Shown in pieces: positions 1 to 7,757 of a stretch of DNA of 64,000 nt. Source of the stretch: Oscillospiraceae bacterium (GTDB taxonomy: Bacteria; Bacillota; Clostridia; Oscillospirales; Ruminococcaceae); the NCBI GenBank assembly GCA_017468365.1, contig JAFUIS010000010.1, forward strand, positions 1 through 64,000, read 5' to 3'. A program made the translations under genes and the position numbers. How positions within the stretch are numbered: the stretch's first letter is position 1; every line of letters begins with the position of its first letter. The notes below the pieces were generated by a model that saw only the letters and a program-made list of their open reading frames with translations, did no database searches and was not told the origin of the DNA.

Positions 1-396
1 GGTATCCGCTATGTGCCGATGAGTGAGGAAGTGGTGGCGTGTTTCCGCCGTATTCTCGCCAATCGTGTGGCACCGAAAGTGGAGCCGATGGTGGATGGAT
101 ATGCCGGCTTCCTGTTTCTGGACAAGAATGACAGACCGATGGTTGCGCTGCATTGGGAGAAATACCTGCAGCACATTGTCGAGAAGTACAACAAGATCTA
201 CCGTATCCAGATGCCCAAAGTTACCCCTCATGTATGCAGACACACCTTCTGTTCCAATATGGCGAAATCCGGAATGAACCCTAAGACATTGCAATATATC
301 ATGGGTCATTCGGATATCAGTGTAACGCTGAATGTTTACACCCATGTGCAGTTCGATGACGCACAGGCAGAGCTGCTTCGAGTAGCGGAAGCCTGA
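1..396 (+). CDS. Tyrosine recombinase (integrase), C-terminal part, cut by window edge
   Basis: The frame is open from base 1 and gives the last 131 residues of a phage/ICE-type site-specific tyrosine recombinase. The catalytic C-terminal box is clear: HVCRHTF supplies the His-x-x-Arg pair, MGHSD the second conserved His region, and NVYTHV the nucleophilic tyrosine. The wording of this region is close to integrases of Tn916-type conjugative elements, a family statement from memory rather than from a search. The start and the Arg I motif lie upstream of the window. It is the last gene before chromosomal housekeeping DNA, as expected for an integrase at the end of an integrated element. Codon use (many GTG, CTG and CGT) differs from the CTT/GTT-rich neighbours, which supports foreign origin. 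Confidence 0.9.
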   Translation, partial: GIRYVPMSEEVVACFRRILANRVAPKVEPMVDGYAGFLFLDKNDRPMVALHWEKYLQHIVEKYNKIYRIQMPKVTPHVCRHTFCSNMAKSGMNPKTLQYIMGHSDISVTLNVYTHVQFDDAQAELLRVAEA

Positions 397-581
397 GAAC
401 CCCCGTTGGTAAAGCGTATCTATTTACCAATGGATTTACCAATATTGCAGGAAAAAGCATGAGAAAATACGGGAAGATTTGAGAAGATATCCCGAAAACA
501 AAGAAACATGAAAATGCCGAAAAGCCCTGCAATATTGGGCATTTGAGAAGAAATACAAGACTTATATGGAGATATAAGACG
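397..581. other. Probable element-chromosome junction (attachment-end region)
   Basis: This 185-base gap between the recombinase stop and the phosphatase start holds no gene. It has features of a recombinase binding region: a short direct repeat TTTACCAA at about 423-430 and 435-442, a 13-base inverted repeat (439-451 and 526-538), and a small dyad CTTATAT/ATATAAG (561-567, 572-578) next to the downstream start codon. The core crossover site cannot be fixed without the other end of the element or an empty site. Confidence 0.45.
439..538. repeat. 13-bp inverted repeat pair near the integrase end
   Basis: CCAATATTGCAGG at 439-451 is matched by its exact reverse complement at 526-538, with 74 bases between. 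The position just downstream of an integrase gene suggests recombinase or excisionase arm sites, but this is inference. There is no T-run to make it a simple terminator. Confidence 0.6.
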
Positions 582-1046
582 ATGATAAAAATACTATTTA
601 TTTGCCACGGCAACATCTGCCGAAGTCCCATGGCGGAATTCGTCATGAAAAAACTGGTCAAAGAAGCGGGGCTTGAAAGCGAATTTGAAATCGCTTCCGC
701 CGCCACCAGCACCGAAGAAATATGGAACGGGATCGGAAATCCCGTATATCCCCCGGTAAAAAAGCTTCTTGCGAAAAATGGCATAAACTGTGCCGAAAAA
801 CGCGCACGCCAGATGACGAAGGAAGATTACCGCCGCTACGATTTTCTTATCGGAATGGATAACAACAATATCCGCAACATGATGCGGATACTCAAAAACG
901 ACCCGGAAGAAAAGGTGCATATGCTCATGGATTTCACAAACCGCCCGGGAGAAGTTGCCGACCCATGGTACAGCGGCGATTTTGAAACAACCTGGCGCGA
1001 CGTAAACGAAGGCTGCAAAGGCCTTCTCAAAAGCCTTGACCTTTGA
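582..1046 (+). CDS. Low-molecular-weight protein-tyrosine-phosphatase
   Basis: 154 residues, the usual family length. The catalytic P-loop C-x5-R-S is at residues 8-15 (CHGNICRS), and the acid/base Asp lies in VADPW near residue 126. It is a cytosolic enzyme that removes phosphate from tyrosine (or arginine) side chains. I take ATG 582, preceded by GGAG at 568-571, rather than an in-frame start 39 bases upstream. The reading frame begins right after a mobile-element end. The first codons (ATA, CTA, ATT) look unlike the CTT/CTC/ATC style of the rest of the gene, so its 5' end may have been rebuilt by integration. The gene overlaps the promoter of the following ABC-F gene. Confidence 0.9.
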   Translation: MIKILFICHGNICRSPMAEFVMKKLVKEAGLESEFEIASAATSTEEIWNGIGNPVYPPVKKLLAKNGINCAEKRARQMTKEDYRRYDFLIGMDNNNIRNMMRILKNDPEEKVHMLMDFTNRPGEVADPWYSGDFETTWRDVNEGCKGLLKSLDL

Positions 1047-1064
1047 CTTTCCCTGTGCTATATT
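1036..1064 (+). promoter_or_regulatory. Promoter of the ABC-F leader transcript
   Basis: TTGACC (1036-1041), a 17-base spacer and TATATT (1059-1064) with an extended -10 TG at 1056-1057. It overlaps the end of the phosphatase gene and would start a leader of about 230 nucleotides near 1071. Confidence 0.65.
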
Positions 1065-1070
1065 GAAACC

Positions 1071-1280
1071 ATAAAATGTGAAAAGGGTGAAAAGATGCGC
1101 AAATAATCTGTTTTTTTGAAGTAAGAAAAACAAACCGAAAAACCTTCGGCGGCTTCCGCAGTTTTGCGGCGGCTTTGTTCCTTACGGAAAAAACGCAGAT
1201 TCTTTGTGAAAAGCCCTTTTTATCAAAAAAATGAGCTTTTATTGGTCTGCGTTCGCTTTGCCGAAGGCAGACCTTTTTTG
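1071..1280 (+). promoter_or_regulatory. Attenuator leader upstream of the ABC-F gene (terminator/antiterminator switch)
   Basis: The leader has mutually exclusive structures. A terminator is formed by GGTCTGC (1244-1250) with GCAGACC (1267-1273), continued by TTCG/CGAA, followed by six T (1274-1279). An antiterminator arm AACGCAGA (1192-1199) is exactly complementary to TCTGCGTT (1246-1253), inside the terminator's left half. Upstream, GTAAG (1121-1125) and CTTAC (1181-1185), with AACAAA/TTTGTT, close a multibranch structure containing two inner hairpins. A minimal ORF sits at 1095. This matches ribosome-mediated attenuation known for ABC-F resistance genes such as Listeria lmo0919 and Bacillus vmlR. 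Confidence 0.75.
1095..1106 (+). CDS. Candidate three-codon leader peptide (Met-Arg-Lys)
   Basis: ATG CGC AAA TAA follows a purine-rich stretch (AAAAGGGTGAAAAG) that can serve as a weak ribosome-binding site. It lies about 25 bases into the predicted leader and about 140 bases before the attenuator. Very short uORFs at this position sense stalled ribosomes in known ABC-F attenuators. A three-codon ORF can arise by chance, so the call rests on context. Confidence 0.45.
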   Translation: MRK

Positions 1281-1301
1281 TTCCCCAAAGGAGGAATGAA
1301 T

Positions 1302-2840
1302 ATGCTCCAGATAAAAAATCTTTCAATGAACCACACAAAGGATTCCCACGTGCTTTCCGAAAATCTTTCTTTCGTCATCGGCGAAGGGGATAAAGCCGCC
1401 GTGATAGGCGAGGAGGGCAACGGAAAATCCACCCTTTTAAAACTGATTTATGATTCCGAACTTGTTGAAGACTATATCGAATATCAGGGCGAAATAATAA
1501 CGAACGGCGCAGTTTTCGGCTATCTTGCCCAGGAAATTTCTGAAAAGGACAAAGAAAAAACCGTTGCGGAATTCTGCTTTGAAAACGGCTTCAAAAACCT
1601 TCTTCCCTATGAAATTTATGAAATAGCAATGCAGCTTTGCATCGATGCGGATATTTTCGAATCAAGCCGAAAGATGAAGACCCTTTCCGGCGGCGAAAAA
1701 GTAAAGGTGAGAATGGCAGCGGTGCTTGCGCAAAAACCGGATATGCTCCTTCTTGACGAACCTTCCAACGATATCGATATCGAAACCCTGGAATGGCTCG
1801 AAGATTTCATAAATTCCTGCGGACTTCCGGTGCTCTATATTTCCCATGACGAAACCCTTCTCGAGCGCACCGCAAATATGGTCATCCATATGGAACAGCT
1901 GCGCAGAAAAACCGCCGCAAGATGCACCGTCGCAAAGCTTCCTTACCGTCGCTACGTCGAAGAGCGGCTTTCCGGTTTTGAAAAGCAGGAACAGATGGCA
2001 AGAAGCGAAAAACGCGATTTTGATAAAAAAATGGACCGCTACCGCCAGATATACCAGAAGGTCGACCACCGGCAGGAAACCATTTCCCGCGGGGACCCCC
2101 ACGGCGGAAGGCTTCTTAAAAAGAAAATGCATTCCGTAAAAGCCATGGGCCGCCGCTTTGAAAAAGAAAAGGAAAACCTGACCCGGATGCCCGAATCCGA
2201 AGAGGCTATTTTCCTTCGTTTCGGCGAGGAAGCAAAAATACCAAGCGGAAAAAAGGTCATATCTATTGATATTCCAAAGCTTTTTGCCGGCGAAAAACTT
2301 CTTTCAAAGGATATAAAGCTCGAAATTTCCGGCAGCGAAAAAGTCTGCATCATCGGAAGAAACGGAGCGGGAAAAACAACCCTTCTCCGAAAGATAGCCG
2401 AGGAGCTTTTTGAAAGAACGGATATAAAAGCCGCCTATATGCCTCAGAATTACGAAGAAGGTTTCGACCTTTCGAAAGACCCGGTGGAACTTCTTATGCA
2501 GGGCGGCACCAAGGAAGAACGCACCAGAGTGCGCACCTATCTCGGAAGCATAAAATTCACCGCCGACGAAATGAGTCACCCGGCCTTTGAACTTTCCGGC
2601 GGACAGAAGGCAAAACTTTTCTTCGCAAAAATGGCGCTGGGTGATTACAACGTGCTTATCCTTGACGAGCCCACCCGAAATCTTTCGCCTCTCTCTAACC
2701 CGATGATACGCGACGTCCTCAAAAATTTCGGCGGCGCAGTCATCAGCATCTCCCACGACCGAAAATACATCTCCGAAGTCTGCGAAAAAATCTATGAACT
2801 TTCCGAAAACGGCCTTGCCGAAGTTTTTCCGGAATTCTGA
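1302..2840 (+). CDS. ABC-F family ATPase, likely ribosome-protection (antibiotic resistance) type
   Basis: 512 residues, with two ABC domains in one chain and no membrane segments, as in the ABC-F family, which binds the ribosomal E site rather than transporting. Walker A motifs are GEEGNGKST (about 36-44) and GRNGAGKTT (about 352-360). Signatures are LSGGEK and LSGGQK (about 430). Walker B is LLLDEPSNDID in the first half and LILDEPTRNLSP in the second. The charged linker near 210-280 (ending before a PHGGRLLKKKMH stretch) corresponds to the P-site tRNA interaction motif. ATG 1302 has AAAGGAGG at 7-bp spacing; ATG 1296 is too close to it. The attenuator upstream argues for induction by a ribosome-targeting drug. 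The drug class (lincosamide, streptogramin or pleuromutilin) cannot be read from the sequence. Confidence 0.85.
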   Translation: MLQIKNLSMNHTKDSHVLSENLSFVIGEGDKAAVIGEEGNGKSTLLKLIYDSELVEDYIEYQGEIITNGAVFGYLAQEISEKDKEKTVAEFCFENGFKNLLPYEIYEIAMQLCIDADIFESSRKMKTLSGGEKVKVRMAAVLAQKPDMLLLDEPSNDIDIETLEWLEDFINSCGLPVLYISHDETLLERTANMVIHMEQLRRKTAARCTVAKLPYRRYVEERLSGFEKQEQMARSEKRDFDKKMDRYRQIYQKVDHRQETISRGDPHGGRLLKKKMHSVKAMGRRFEKEKENLTRMPESEEAIFLRFGEEAKIPSGKKVISIDIPKLFAGEKLLSKDIKLEISGSEKVCIIGRNGAGKTTLLRKIAEELFERTDIKAAYMPQNYEEGFDLSKDPVELLMQGGTKEERTRVRTYLGSIKFTADEMSHPAFELSGGQKAKLFFAKMALGDYNVLILDEPTRNLSPLSNPMIRDVLKNFGGAVISISHDRKYISEVCEKIYELSENGLAEVFPEF

Positions 2841-2866
2841 AACAAAAAACAGAAAAGGAGAAAATC

Positions 2867-3499
2867 ATGAGTAAATTTGGAGTACTGATTTATCCGGATT
2901 TTTCGCTTCAGGAAATAACCTGTCTTACTTCGGCGCTTTCCGTATGGTTCGGCGAAAAAATAGATTTTATAGCAAGCGAAAACCGGGAATATAAAAGCGA
3001 AGAGGGACTTTGCGTCCGTCCTTCAAAAACCACCGAAAACGCGAACGTCCTGGACTATGATTGCATTATTTTGCCGGGAACGGTAAATCCTCTTCCGGCG
3101 CTTTACGATGAAAAACTTATGGATTTTTTAAAAACCGGAACGGATGCGGATACCGTGTTTGCGGCTGTTTCTTCCGCGCCTCTTTTACTTGCAAAAGCCG
3201 GGATTTTAAAAGGCAAAAAATTCACCGCGGGATTTTTTATGCAGATGACGGAAGTTTTTCCTTTTATAGAAAAAGAAAATTTTGTCCATAAAGGCATCGT
3301 TTGCGACAAAAATGTGATAACGGGCATCGGAATGTTCTTCCGCGAGTTTGCAAAAGCTGTTCTGCGGCGTTTTGATTATGATATAGGAGAAAATTTCATG
3401 CTCGATAAACCGGAACATTATTCGGAAAAAGAGTTGGAATTTTATTGGACGGAAGAAGAATATCGCGAATTTCTGGAAGAATTAAAAGAATTCAGGTGA
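2867..3499 (+). CDS. DJ-1/PfpI-family protein without the usual nucleophilic cysteine
   Basis: 210 residues with the flavodoxin-like alpha/beta pattern of the ThiJ/DJ-1/PfpI family. It opens with a beta strand (KFGVLIYPDFS), has the acidic strand DYDCIILPGT near 65-74 and the nucleophile-elbow region AAVSSAPLLLAKAGIL near 104-119. Family enzymes carry Cys at the elbow; here the residues are Ser-Ser, so classical hydrolase, glyoxalase or deglycase chemistry is doubtful. Start ATG 2867 follows AAAAGGAG. It is 26 bases after the ABC-F stop, so it is probably co-transcribed with it. Function unknown. Confidence 0.7.
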   Translation: MSKFGVLIYPDFSLQEITCLTSALSVWFGEKIDFIASENREYKSEEGLCVRPSKTTENANVLDYDCIILPGTVNPLPALYDEKLMDFLKTGTDADTVFAAVSSAPLLLAKAGILKGKKFTAGFFMQMTEVFPFIEKENFVHKGIVCDKNVITGIGMFFREFAKAVLRRFDYDIGENFMLDKPEHYSEKELEFYWTEEEYREFLEELKEFR

Positions 3500-3506
3500 T
3501 ATCAAA

Positions 3507-3540
3507 AAAACGGCGGGTTTTCCCGCCGTTTTTCTTTTTT
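3507..3540. terminator. Rho-independent terminator, bidirectional
   Basis: Stem CGGCGGG (3511-3517) with CCCGCCG (3522-3528), extended by A/T pairs and flanked by A-run and T-run. It serves the convergent DJ-1-like gene (+) and cysK (-). Confidence 0.85.
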
Positions 3541-3543
3541 CGC

Positions 3544-4473
3544 TTATTCAAAATAATCTCCGGAAAGATAACGGTTGCCCGTATCCGGGAAAATGGTGAC
3601 GATGTTTTTGCCCTTGTTTTCCGGGCGTTTTGCAAGTTCGATTGCCGCACAAAGTGCCGCGCCGGAAGAAATTCCCGCAAGATAACCCTCTTTCGCGGCT
3701 ATCATCCTTCCGTATTTATAAGAATCCTCGTCCGAAACGGAAATGACCTCGTCGATGACGTCAAAATCCACGTTATCCGGAATATAGTTGGGGCCGATGC
3801 CTTGAATTTTGTGTTTTCCGGCTGGACCTTTTCCGCTGAGAAGGGGAGAAGAAGCCGGTTCCACCGCAACGACTTTTACGCCGGGAACGTGGTCTTTAAG
3901 ATATTTTCCGCAGCCGCTTACAGTGCCGCCGGTGCCGCTTCCGGCAACAAAAATATCAATTTTTCCGTCGGTCTGTTCCACCATTTCGGGTCCGGTGCTA
4001 AGGATATGGGCAAGAGGGTTCGCCGGATTTTTAAACTGCGCCGGCATGAAGGAACCGGGGTTCTCTTCAAGCAGCTCCTTTGCTTTTGCAATGCAGCCGA
4101 CCATTCCGAGGGCGCCGTCGATAAGAATAAGTTCGGCGCCAAGCGCTTTGAGCACGGCTCTTCGCTCAATGCTCATGGTGTCGGGCATAATGATGATACA
4201 GCGGTATCCGCGTTCTGCCGCAACGGCTGCAAGACCGATTCCGGTGTTGCCGCTGGTGGGTTCTATAATAAGTGAATTTGGCTTGAGCATGCCATTTTTC
4301 TCCGCTTCGTCGATCATTGAGCACGCAACTCTGTCCTTAATGCTTCCGCCGGGGTTAAGTCCTTCAAGCTTTGCAAAAATCCTTGCCTCAAGCTTTTCAT
4401 CTTCTTCAATTTTGCAAAGTTCGAGCATGGGGGTGTTTCCGATAAGCTCGCTGAAATTTTTTGCGATTTTCAT
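3544..4473 (-). CDS. cysK: Cysteine synthase A (O-acetylserine sulfhydrylase)
   Basis: 309 residues, full length for the PLP-dependent beta family. It makes L-cysteine from O-acetylserine and sulfide in the cytosol. The PLP lysine lies in GGSIKDRVA (about 42-50), the substrate loop is PTSGNTGIG (about 72-80), and the glycine-rich phosphate-binding loop is GSGTGGT (about 177-183). The C-terminus FPDTGNRYLS is also typical. ATG at 4473 (minus) has AAAAGGAGG 8 bases upstream. It has its own promoter and is divergent from the psuG-like gene. No cysE serine acetyltransferase is adjacent. Confidence 0.95.
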   Translation of the reverse strand: MKIAKNFSELIGNTPMLELCKIEEDEKLEARIFAKLEGLNPGGSIKDRVACSMIDEAEKNGMLKPNSLIIEPTSGNTGIGLAAVAAERGYRCIIIMPDTMSIERRAVLKALGAELILIDGALGMVGCIAKAKELLEENPGSFMPAQFKNPANPLAHILSTGPEMVEQTDGKIDIFVAGSGTGGTVSGCGKYLKDHVPGVKVVAVEPASSPLLSGKGPAGKHKIQGIGPNYIPDNVDFDVIDEVISVSDEDSYKYGRMIAAKEGYLAGISSGAALCAAIELAKRPENKGKNIVTIFPDTGNRYLSGDYFE

Positions 4474-4498
4474 GGCTTTCGCCTCCTTTTACTCTTGA

Positions 4499-4527
4499 AT
4501 TATAATACTATTTTGCCCCCAAAGCAA
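4499..4527 (-). promoter_or_regulatory. Promoter of cysK
   Basis: On the minus strand TTGCTT (4522-4527), 17 bases, TATAAT (4499-4504). It lies 25 bases upstream of the cysK start. Confidence 0.7.
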
Positions 4528-4534
4528 TTATTAT

Positions 4535-4563
4535 TTGACAAAGCGCCTCTTTTTTATTATTAT
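4535..4563 (+). promoter_or_regulatory. Promoter of the psuG-like gene
   Basis: TTGACA (4535-4540), 17-base spacer, TATTAT (4558-4563), about 40 bases before the start codon. It is back to back with the cysK promoter, only 8 bases apart. Confidence 0.75.
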
Positions 4564-4604
4564 ATTATCTGTAAAAGTTCGCCTATGAAGGAGGAGCCAA
4601 TTCA

Positions 4605-6560
4605 ATGAATCTTGCAAAATATCTTGATATTGCGCCGGAGGTAAAATCCGCTCTTGAAAACGGAAAACCCGTCGTCGCTCTCGAATCCACCATCATCAGC
4701 CACGGAATGCCCTATCCCCAGAACGTCAACACCGCAAAAAACGTTGAAAGAATGGTACGTTCCGAAGGCGCCGTTCCCGCAACCATCGCAATCATCGGCG
4801 GTAAATTCAAAGTTGGTCTTTCCGCCGAAGAAATAGAATATTTCGGCAAAAAAGGCAGCAAAATCGCAAAAGCTTCCCGCCGCGATCTTCCCATCCTTGC
4901 CGCAAAAGGTCTTGACGGTGCAACCACCGTTGCTTCCACCATGATCATTGCCGCAATGGCCGGAATCAAAATTTTCGCAACCGGAGGCATCGGCGGCGTA
5001 CACCGCGGCGCCGAAACCACCATGGATATTTCCGCCGACCTTGAAGAACTCGGAAGAACCGACGTAATGGTCGTTTGTGCCGGCGCAAAATCCATTCTCG
5101 ATATCGGCCTTACCCTCGAATATCTTGAAACCAAAGGCGTTCCGGTAATCGGTTACGGCACCGACGAACTCCCCGCATTCTATTGCAGAGAAAGCGGATT
5201 CGGCGTCGATTACAGAATCGATACCCCCAGCGAACTTGCCGCTGCATTTAAAGCAAAACTCGACCTCGGAATCCACGGCGGTATGCTTGTCGGCAACCCC
5301 GTTCCCAAGGAACATGCCATGGCAAAAGCCGTCGCCGACAGAGCTATCGATATCGCAGTCAAAAAAGCTGAAGAAAACAATATCAAAGGCAAGGAACTCA
5401 CTCCCTTCCTTCTCACCCTTGTAAAAGAGATGACCGGCGGAATGAGCCTTGACGCAAATATCGAGCTTGTTTACAACAACGCAAAAGTCGCCGCAAAAAC
5501 CGCCGTCTGCCTTGCAAACCTCGGAAAAGACGACGAAGCCGAAGCCGGACTTGACGAACTTCGCGCAGAAATCGCAGACGACACCGCCGAAAGCATCAAA
5601 GCGGAGCTTTCCGCATTCCGCGGCGAAATGGAGACCCTTATTGCACAGCGCGTTGCCGCCGTTCAGCAGATGGCTCCCAATCCTTACATGAACCCCTATA
5701 TGAATCCTTACGCAATGCCTCAGCAGCAGATGCAGTATCAGCAGAATCCTCAGCAGATGCAGTATCAGCAGAACCCCTACGGCATGCCCCAGCAGATGCA
5801 GTTCCAGCAGAATCCTTACGGAATGCCCCAGCAGCCCATGGCACAGCCTGCGCCTGCACCGGCTCCCGCTCCTTACGTCAACCCCTACAAACCCGTAAGA
5901 CCCGAGCCTGTTCCCGAACCCCAGCCGGAACCCGTTCCCGCACCCAATCCTTACAAATCCATTCCCGATGAAGAATGGGTAAACCCCTTTGCACCCAAAC
6001 GCGAAAAAGCTCCGGAACCCGTTGCTGAAGAGCCCGTTGAGGAAGAGGCAATCGAGGAAGCAATCGAAGAAATCGTCGAAGAACCCGTTGAGGAAGTAAT
6101 CGAAGAAGCAGTCGAAGAAACCGTCGAAGAACCCGTCGAGGAACCCGCTGAGGAAGAAGTCGAGGAAGAGGTCATCGAAGAGGAATCCGCACCCGAAGTT
6201 CCCGCCGAAGAACCCGCCGAGGAAGAGGAATATACCGTAACCGAATACGTTCCCCCCGTGCACGAGAAAAAGGAACGCAAACCCGATAACCAGGTAAAAC
6301 CCGAAACTGACGCCGAAGGCATGACCGCCTATGACCCGGAATTCTATCGCAAACGCAACGAAGAACGCAAACAGCGCCTTGCCGCTGCCGCAGGCGAAGC
6401 AAAACACAAAGAGGAAGAAAAAGCAGCCGAACCCGAATATATCGACTGCAAAGGTCCGCTCGAATTCACCGGCGAACACCCCTGGGCATGGAAATGCACC
6501 CGCTGCGGCCAGCTTTTCCAGAAGCACGAAATTCCGCATAAATGCGTAAAGACCGACTGA
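4605..6560 (+). CDS. psuG: Pseudouridine-5'-phosphate glycosidase with long low-complexity tail and zinc-ribbon end
   Basis: 651 residues, about twice the family length of roughly 305. Residues 1-310 are a complete Psu[12 protein letters not shown] (about 27-37, catalytic Glu), [10 protein letters not shown] (about 125-134), AGAKSILDI (about 163-171, Schiff-base Lys) and the LTPFLL...NNAKVAAK end (about 265-306). The family cleaves pseudouridine 5'-phosphate to uracil and ribose 5-phosphate. After residue 313 comes a short acidic helix, then Pro/Gln/Tyr/Met-rich repeats (about 358-410), Pro-Ala repeats, a Glu/Val/Pro repeat tract (about 468-545), a charged region and a last segment with CTRC, HEIPHKC (about 630-648) that can bind one zinc. 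The frame is intact and codon use is uniform. No psuK kinase is adjacent. Start ATG follows AAGGAGGAG. Confidence 0.88.
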   Translation: MNLAKYLDIAPEVKSALENGKPVVALESTIISHGMPYPQNVNTAKNVERMVRSEGAVPATIAIIGGKFKVGLSAEEIEYFGKKGSKIAKASRRDLPILAAKGLDGATTVASTMIIAAMAGIKIFATGGIGGVHRGAETTMDISADLEELGRTDVMVVCAGAKSILDIGLTLEYLETKGVPVIGYGTDELPAFYCRESGFGVDYRIDTPSELAAAFKAKLDLGIHGGMLVGNPVPKEHAMAKAVADRAIDIAVKKAEENNIKGKELTPFLLTLVKEMTGGMSLDANIELVYNNAKVAAKTAVCLANLGKDDEAEAGLDELRAEIADDTAESIKAELSAFRGEMETLIAQRVAAVQQMAPNPYMNPYMNPYAMPQQQMQYQQNPQQMQYQQNPYGMPQQMQFQQNPYGMPQQPMAQPAPAPAPAPYVNPYKPVRPEPVPEPQPEPVPAPNPYKSIPDEEWVNPFAPKREKAPEPVAEEPVEEEAIEEAIEEIVEEPVEEVIEEAVEETVEEPVEEPAEEEVEEEVIEEESAPEVPAEEPAEEEEYTVTEYVPPVHEKKERKPDNQVKPETDAEGMTAYDPEFYRKRNEERKQRLAAAAGEAKHKEEEKAAEPEYIDCKGPLEFTGEHPWAWKCTRCGQLFQKHEIPHKCVKTD

Positions 6561-6575
6561 TAAAAATATTACCGG

Positions 6576-6608
6576 CGGAGGGACTTTTGATTAAGGTCCC
6601 TCCGTTTG
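6576..6608 (+). terminator. Terminator after the psuG-like gene
   Basis: Nine-base stem CGGAGGGAC (6576-6584) with GTCCCTCCG (6596-6604), then a short T-rich tail. Confidence 0.7.
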
Positions 6609-6629
6609 TGGGTTTTAAAAAGGAGAAAA

Positions 6630-7148
6630 ATGCGCCTTTTCACCGCCGTTTGTTTCGATGACGAAACAAAAAACGCCCTTTCAAAGCTTTCCGAAGCGGC
6701 AAAAAAATCCGCCGGCGGAAACTTTTCAAGAAAAGAAAATTTTCATCTCACCCTTGTTTTTATCGGCGAGACCGAACGGAAAAACGATATCGAAAAAGCT
6801 CTTTCCGAAATCGAATTTCCCGCTTTCGAATATGAATTCAAAGGTACCGGAACTTTCGAAAAAGGCATTTTCTGGGCGGGAGTAAAGCGCAATAAAAACC
6901 TTGAAGAGCTCCACAAAACCGTAAAAAACAAACTTTCCGAAATCGGCATCGAAACCGAGAACCGAAAATTTTCGCCCCATATCACCCTGGCAAGAAAATT
7001 CCGCCCGGAAAAGGGTTTTGACCCCGCCGCTCTGGAAGAACTTCTTCCGAAAGGAAAGAAAAAAGCCGAAAGGATAAGCCTTATGCTTTCCGAAAGGGTG
7101 GACGGAAAACTTTGCTACACCGAAATTTTTTCAAAAAAGCTTAGCTGA
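6630..7148 (+). CDS. thpR: RNA 2',3'-cyclic phosphodiesterase (2H family, ThpR/LigT)
   Basis: 172 residues, typical of the bacterial 2H phosphoesterases. Two catalytic H-x-T/S-x motifs are seen: HLTLVFIG near 39-46 and HITLARKF near 117-124. The enzyme opens 2',3'-cyclic phosphates on RNA ends, and members were first found as 2'-5' RNA ligases. ATG 6630 is preceded by AAGGAG; an earlier in-frame start would place that site inside the gene. It begins a tight run thpR-DUF4364-ddl-murI-DUF1934-argS. Confidence 0.88.
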   Translation: MRLFTAVCFDDETKNALSKLSEAAKKSAGGNFSRKENFHLTLVFIGETERKNDIEKALSEIEFPAFEYEFKGTGTFEKGIFWAGVKRNKNLEELHKTVKNKLSEIGIETENRKFSPHITLARKFRPEKGFDPAALEELLPKGKKKAERISLMLSERVDGKLCYTEIFSKKLS

Positions 7149-7164
7149 AAGGAAGAAGGCAAAA

Positions 7165-7722
7165 ATGGAAGAAACCTTTACCGCGGGAATAAGACCCGGC
7201 GGCCTTACCGAAGGAAGAGAAATAAGAATACTCATCTGCCACATCCTTTCGGAACTGGGCGAACCCATGAGCTTTGACGAAATGACCGAAGCTATCCTTA
7301 CTGACGGAACGGCGAACTATTTTGAATTTGCCGACGCCCTTTCGGAACTTCGGGATACCGGCTGCGTCGTCGCTTTCAAAACCGACGCCGGAATAAACGA
7401 ATATACCATCACCGAAAAAGGAAAAGCCGCCGCAATGACCCTTGCGGGGGATCTTCCTCTTTCCATCCAGGAAAAATCCGCAGAAAACGCAAGGAATATA
7501 ATCCAGCGCCGCCGCATAGAAAAAGAAAACCTTGTTTCCATATCAAAAACCGAGGACGGATATATGATCCACGTCCGGGTCACCGATATCGGAACCGACC
7601 TTATGGAACTTTCTCTTTTCATGCCCACCATGGAACAGGCCGTTGCGGTAAAAGAAAAATTCTTAAGCGATCCGGCGGGCGCCTATATGGGCGTTCTCGA
7701 AGCCCTTGCAGGCAAATTTTAA
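7165..7722 (+). CDS. DUF4364 family protein (winged-helix-like N-terminus)
   Basis: 185 residues. The pattern EIRILICHILSEL, then ILTDGTANYFEFADALSEL, matches my memory of DUF4364 proteins, common in Clostridia and predicted to have a winged-helix DNA-binding N-terminus. Residues about 75-95 (EYTITEKGKAA) resemble the wing of such a domain. The C-terminal half is a small alpha/beta unit of unknown role. It starts 16 bases after thpR with AAAGGAAG upstream. A regulatory role is inferred from the fold only. Confidence 0.7.
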   Translation: MEETFTAGIRPGGLTEGREIRILICHILSELGEPMSFDEMTEAILTDGTANYFEFADALSELRDTGCVVAFKTDAGINEYTITEKGKAAAMTLAGDLPLSIQEKSAENARNIIQRRRIEKENLVSISKTEDGYMIHVRVTDIGTDLMELSLFMPTMEQAVAVKEKFLSDPAGAYMGVLEALAGKF

Positions 7723-7757
7723 CTTAAAAAGAAAAACCGAAAAGAGGTTTTGAATAA

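Noticed and set aside
5680..5850. Repeats that look CRISPR-like within psuG
   Set aside because: They are in-frame codons for Asn-Pro-Tyr-Met/Gln-rich repeats with irregular spacing and no conserved spacer length.
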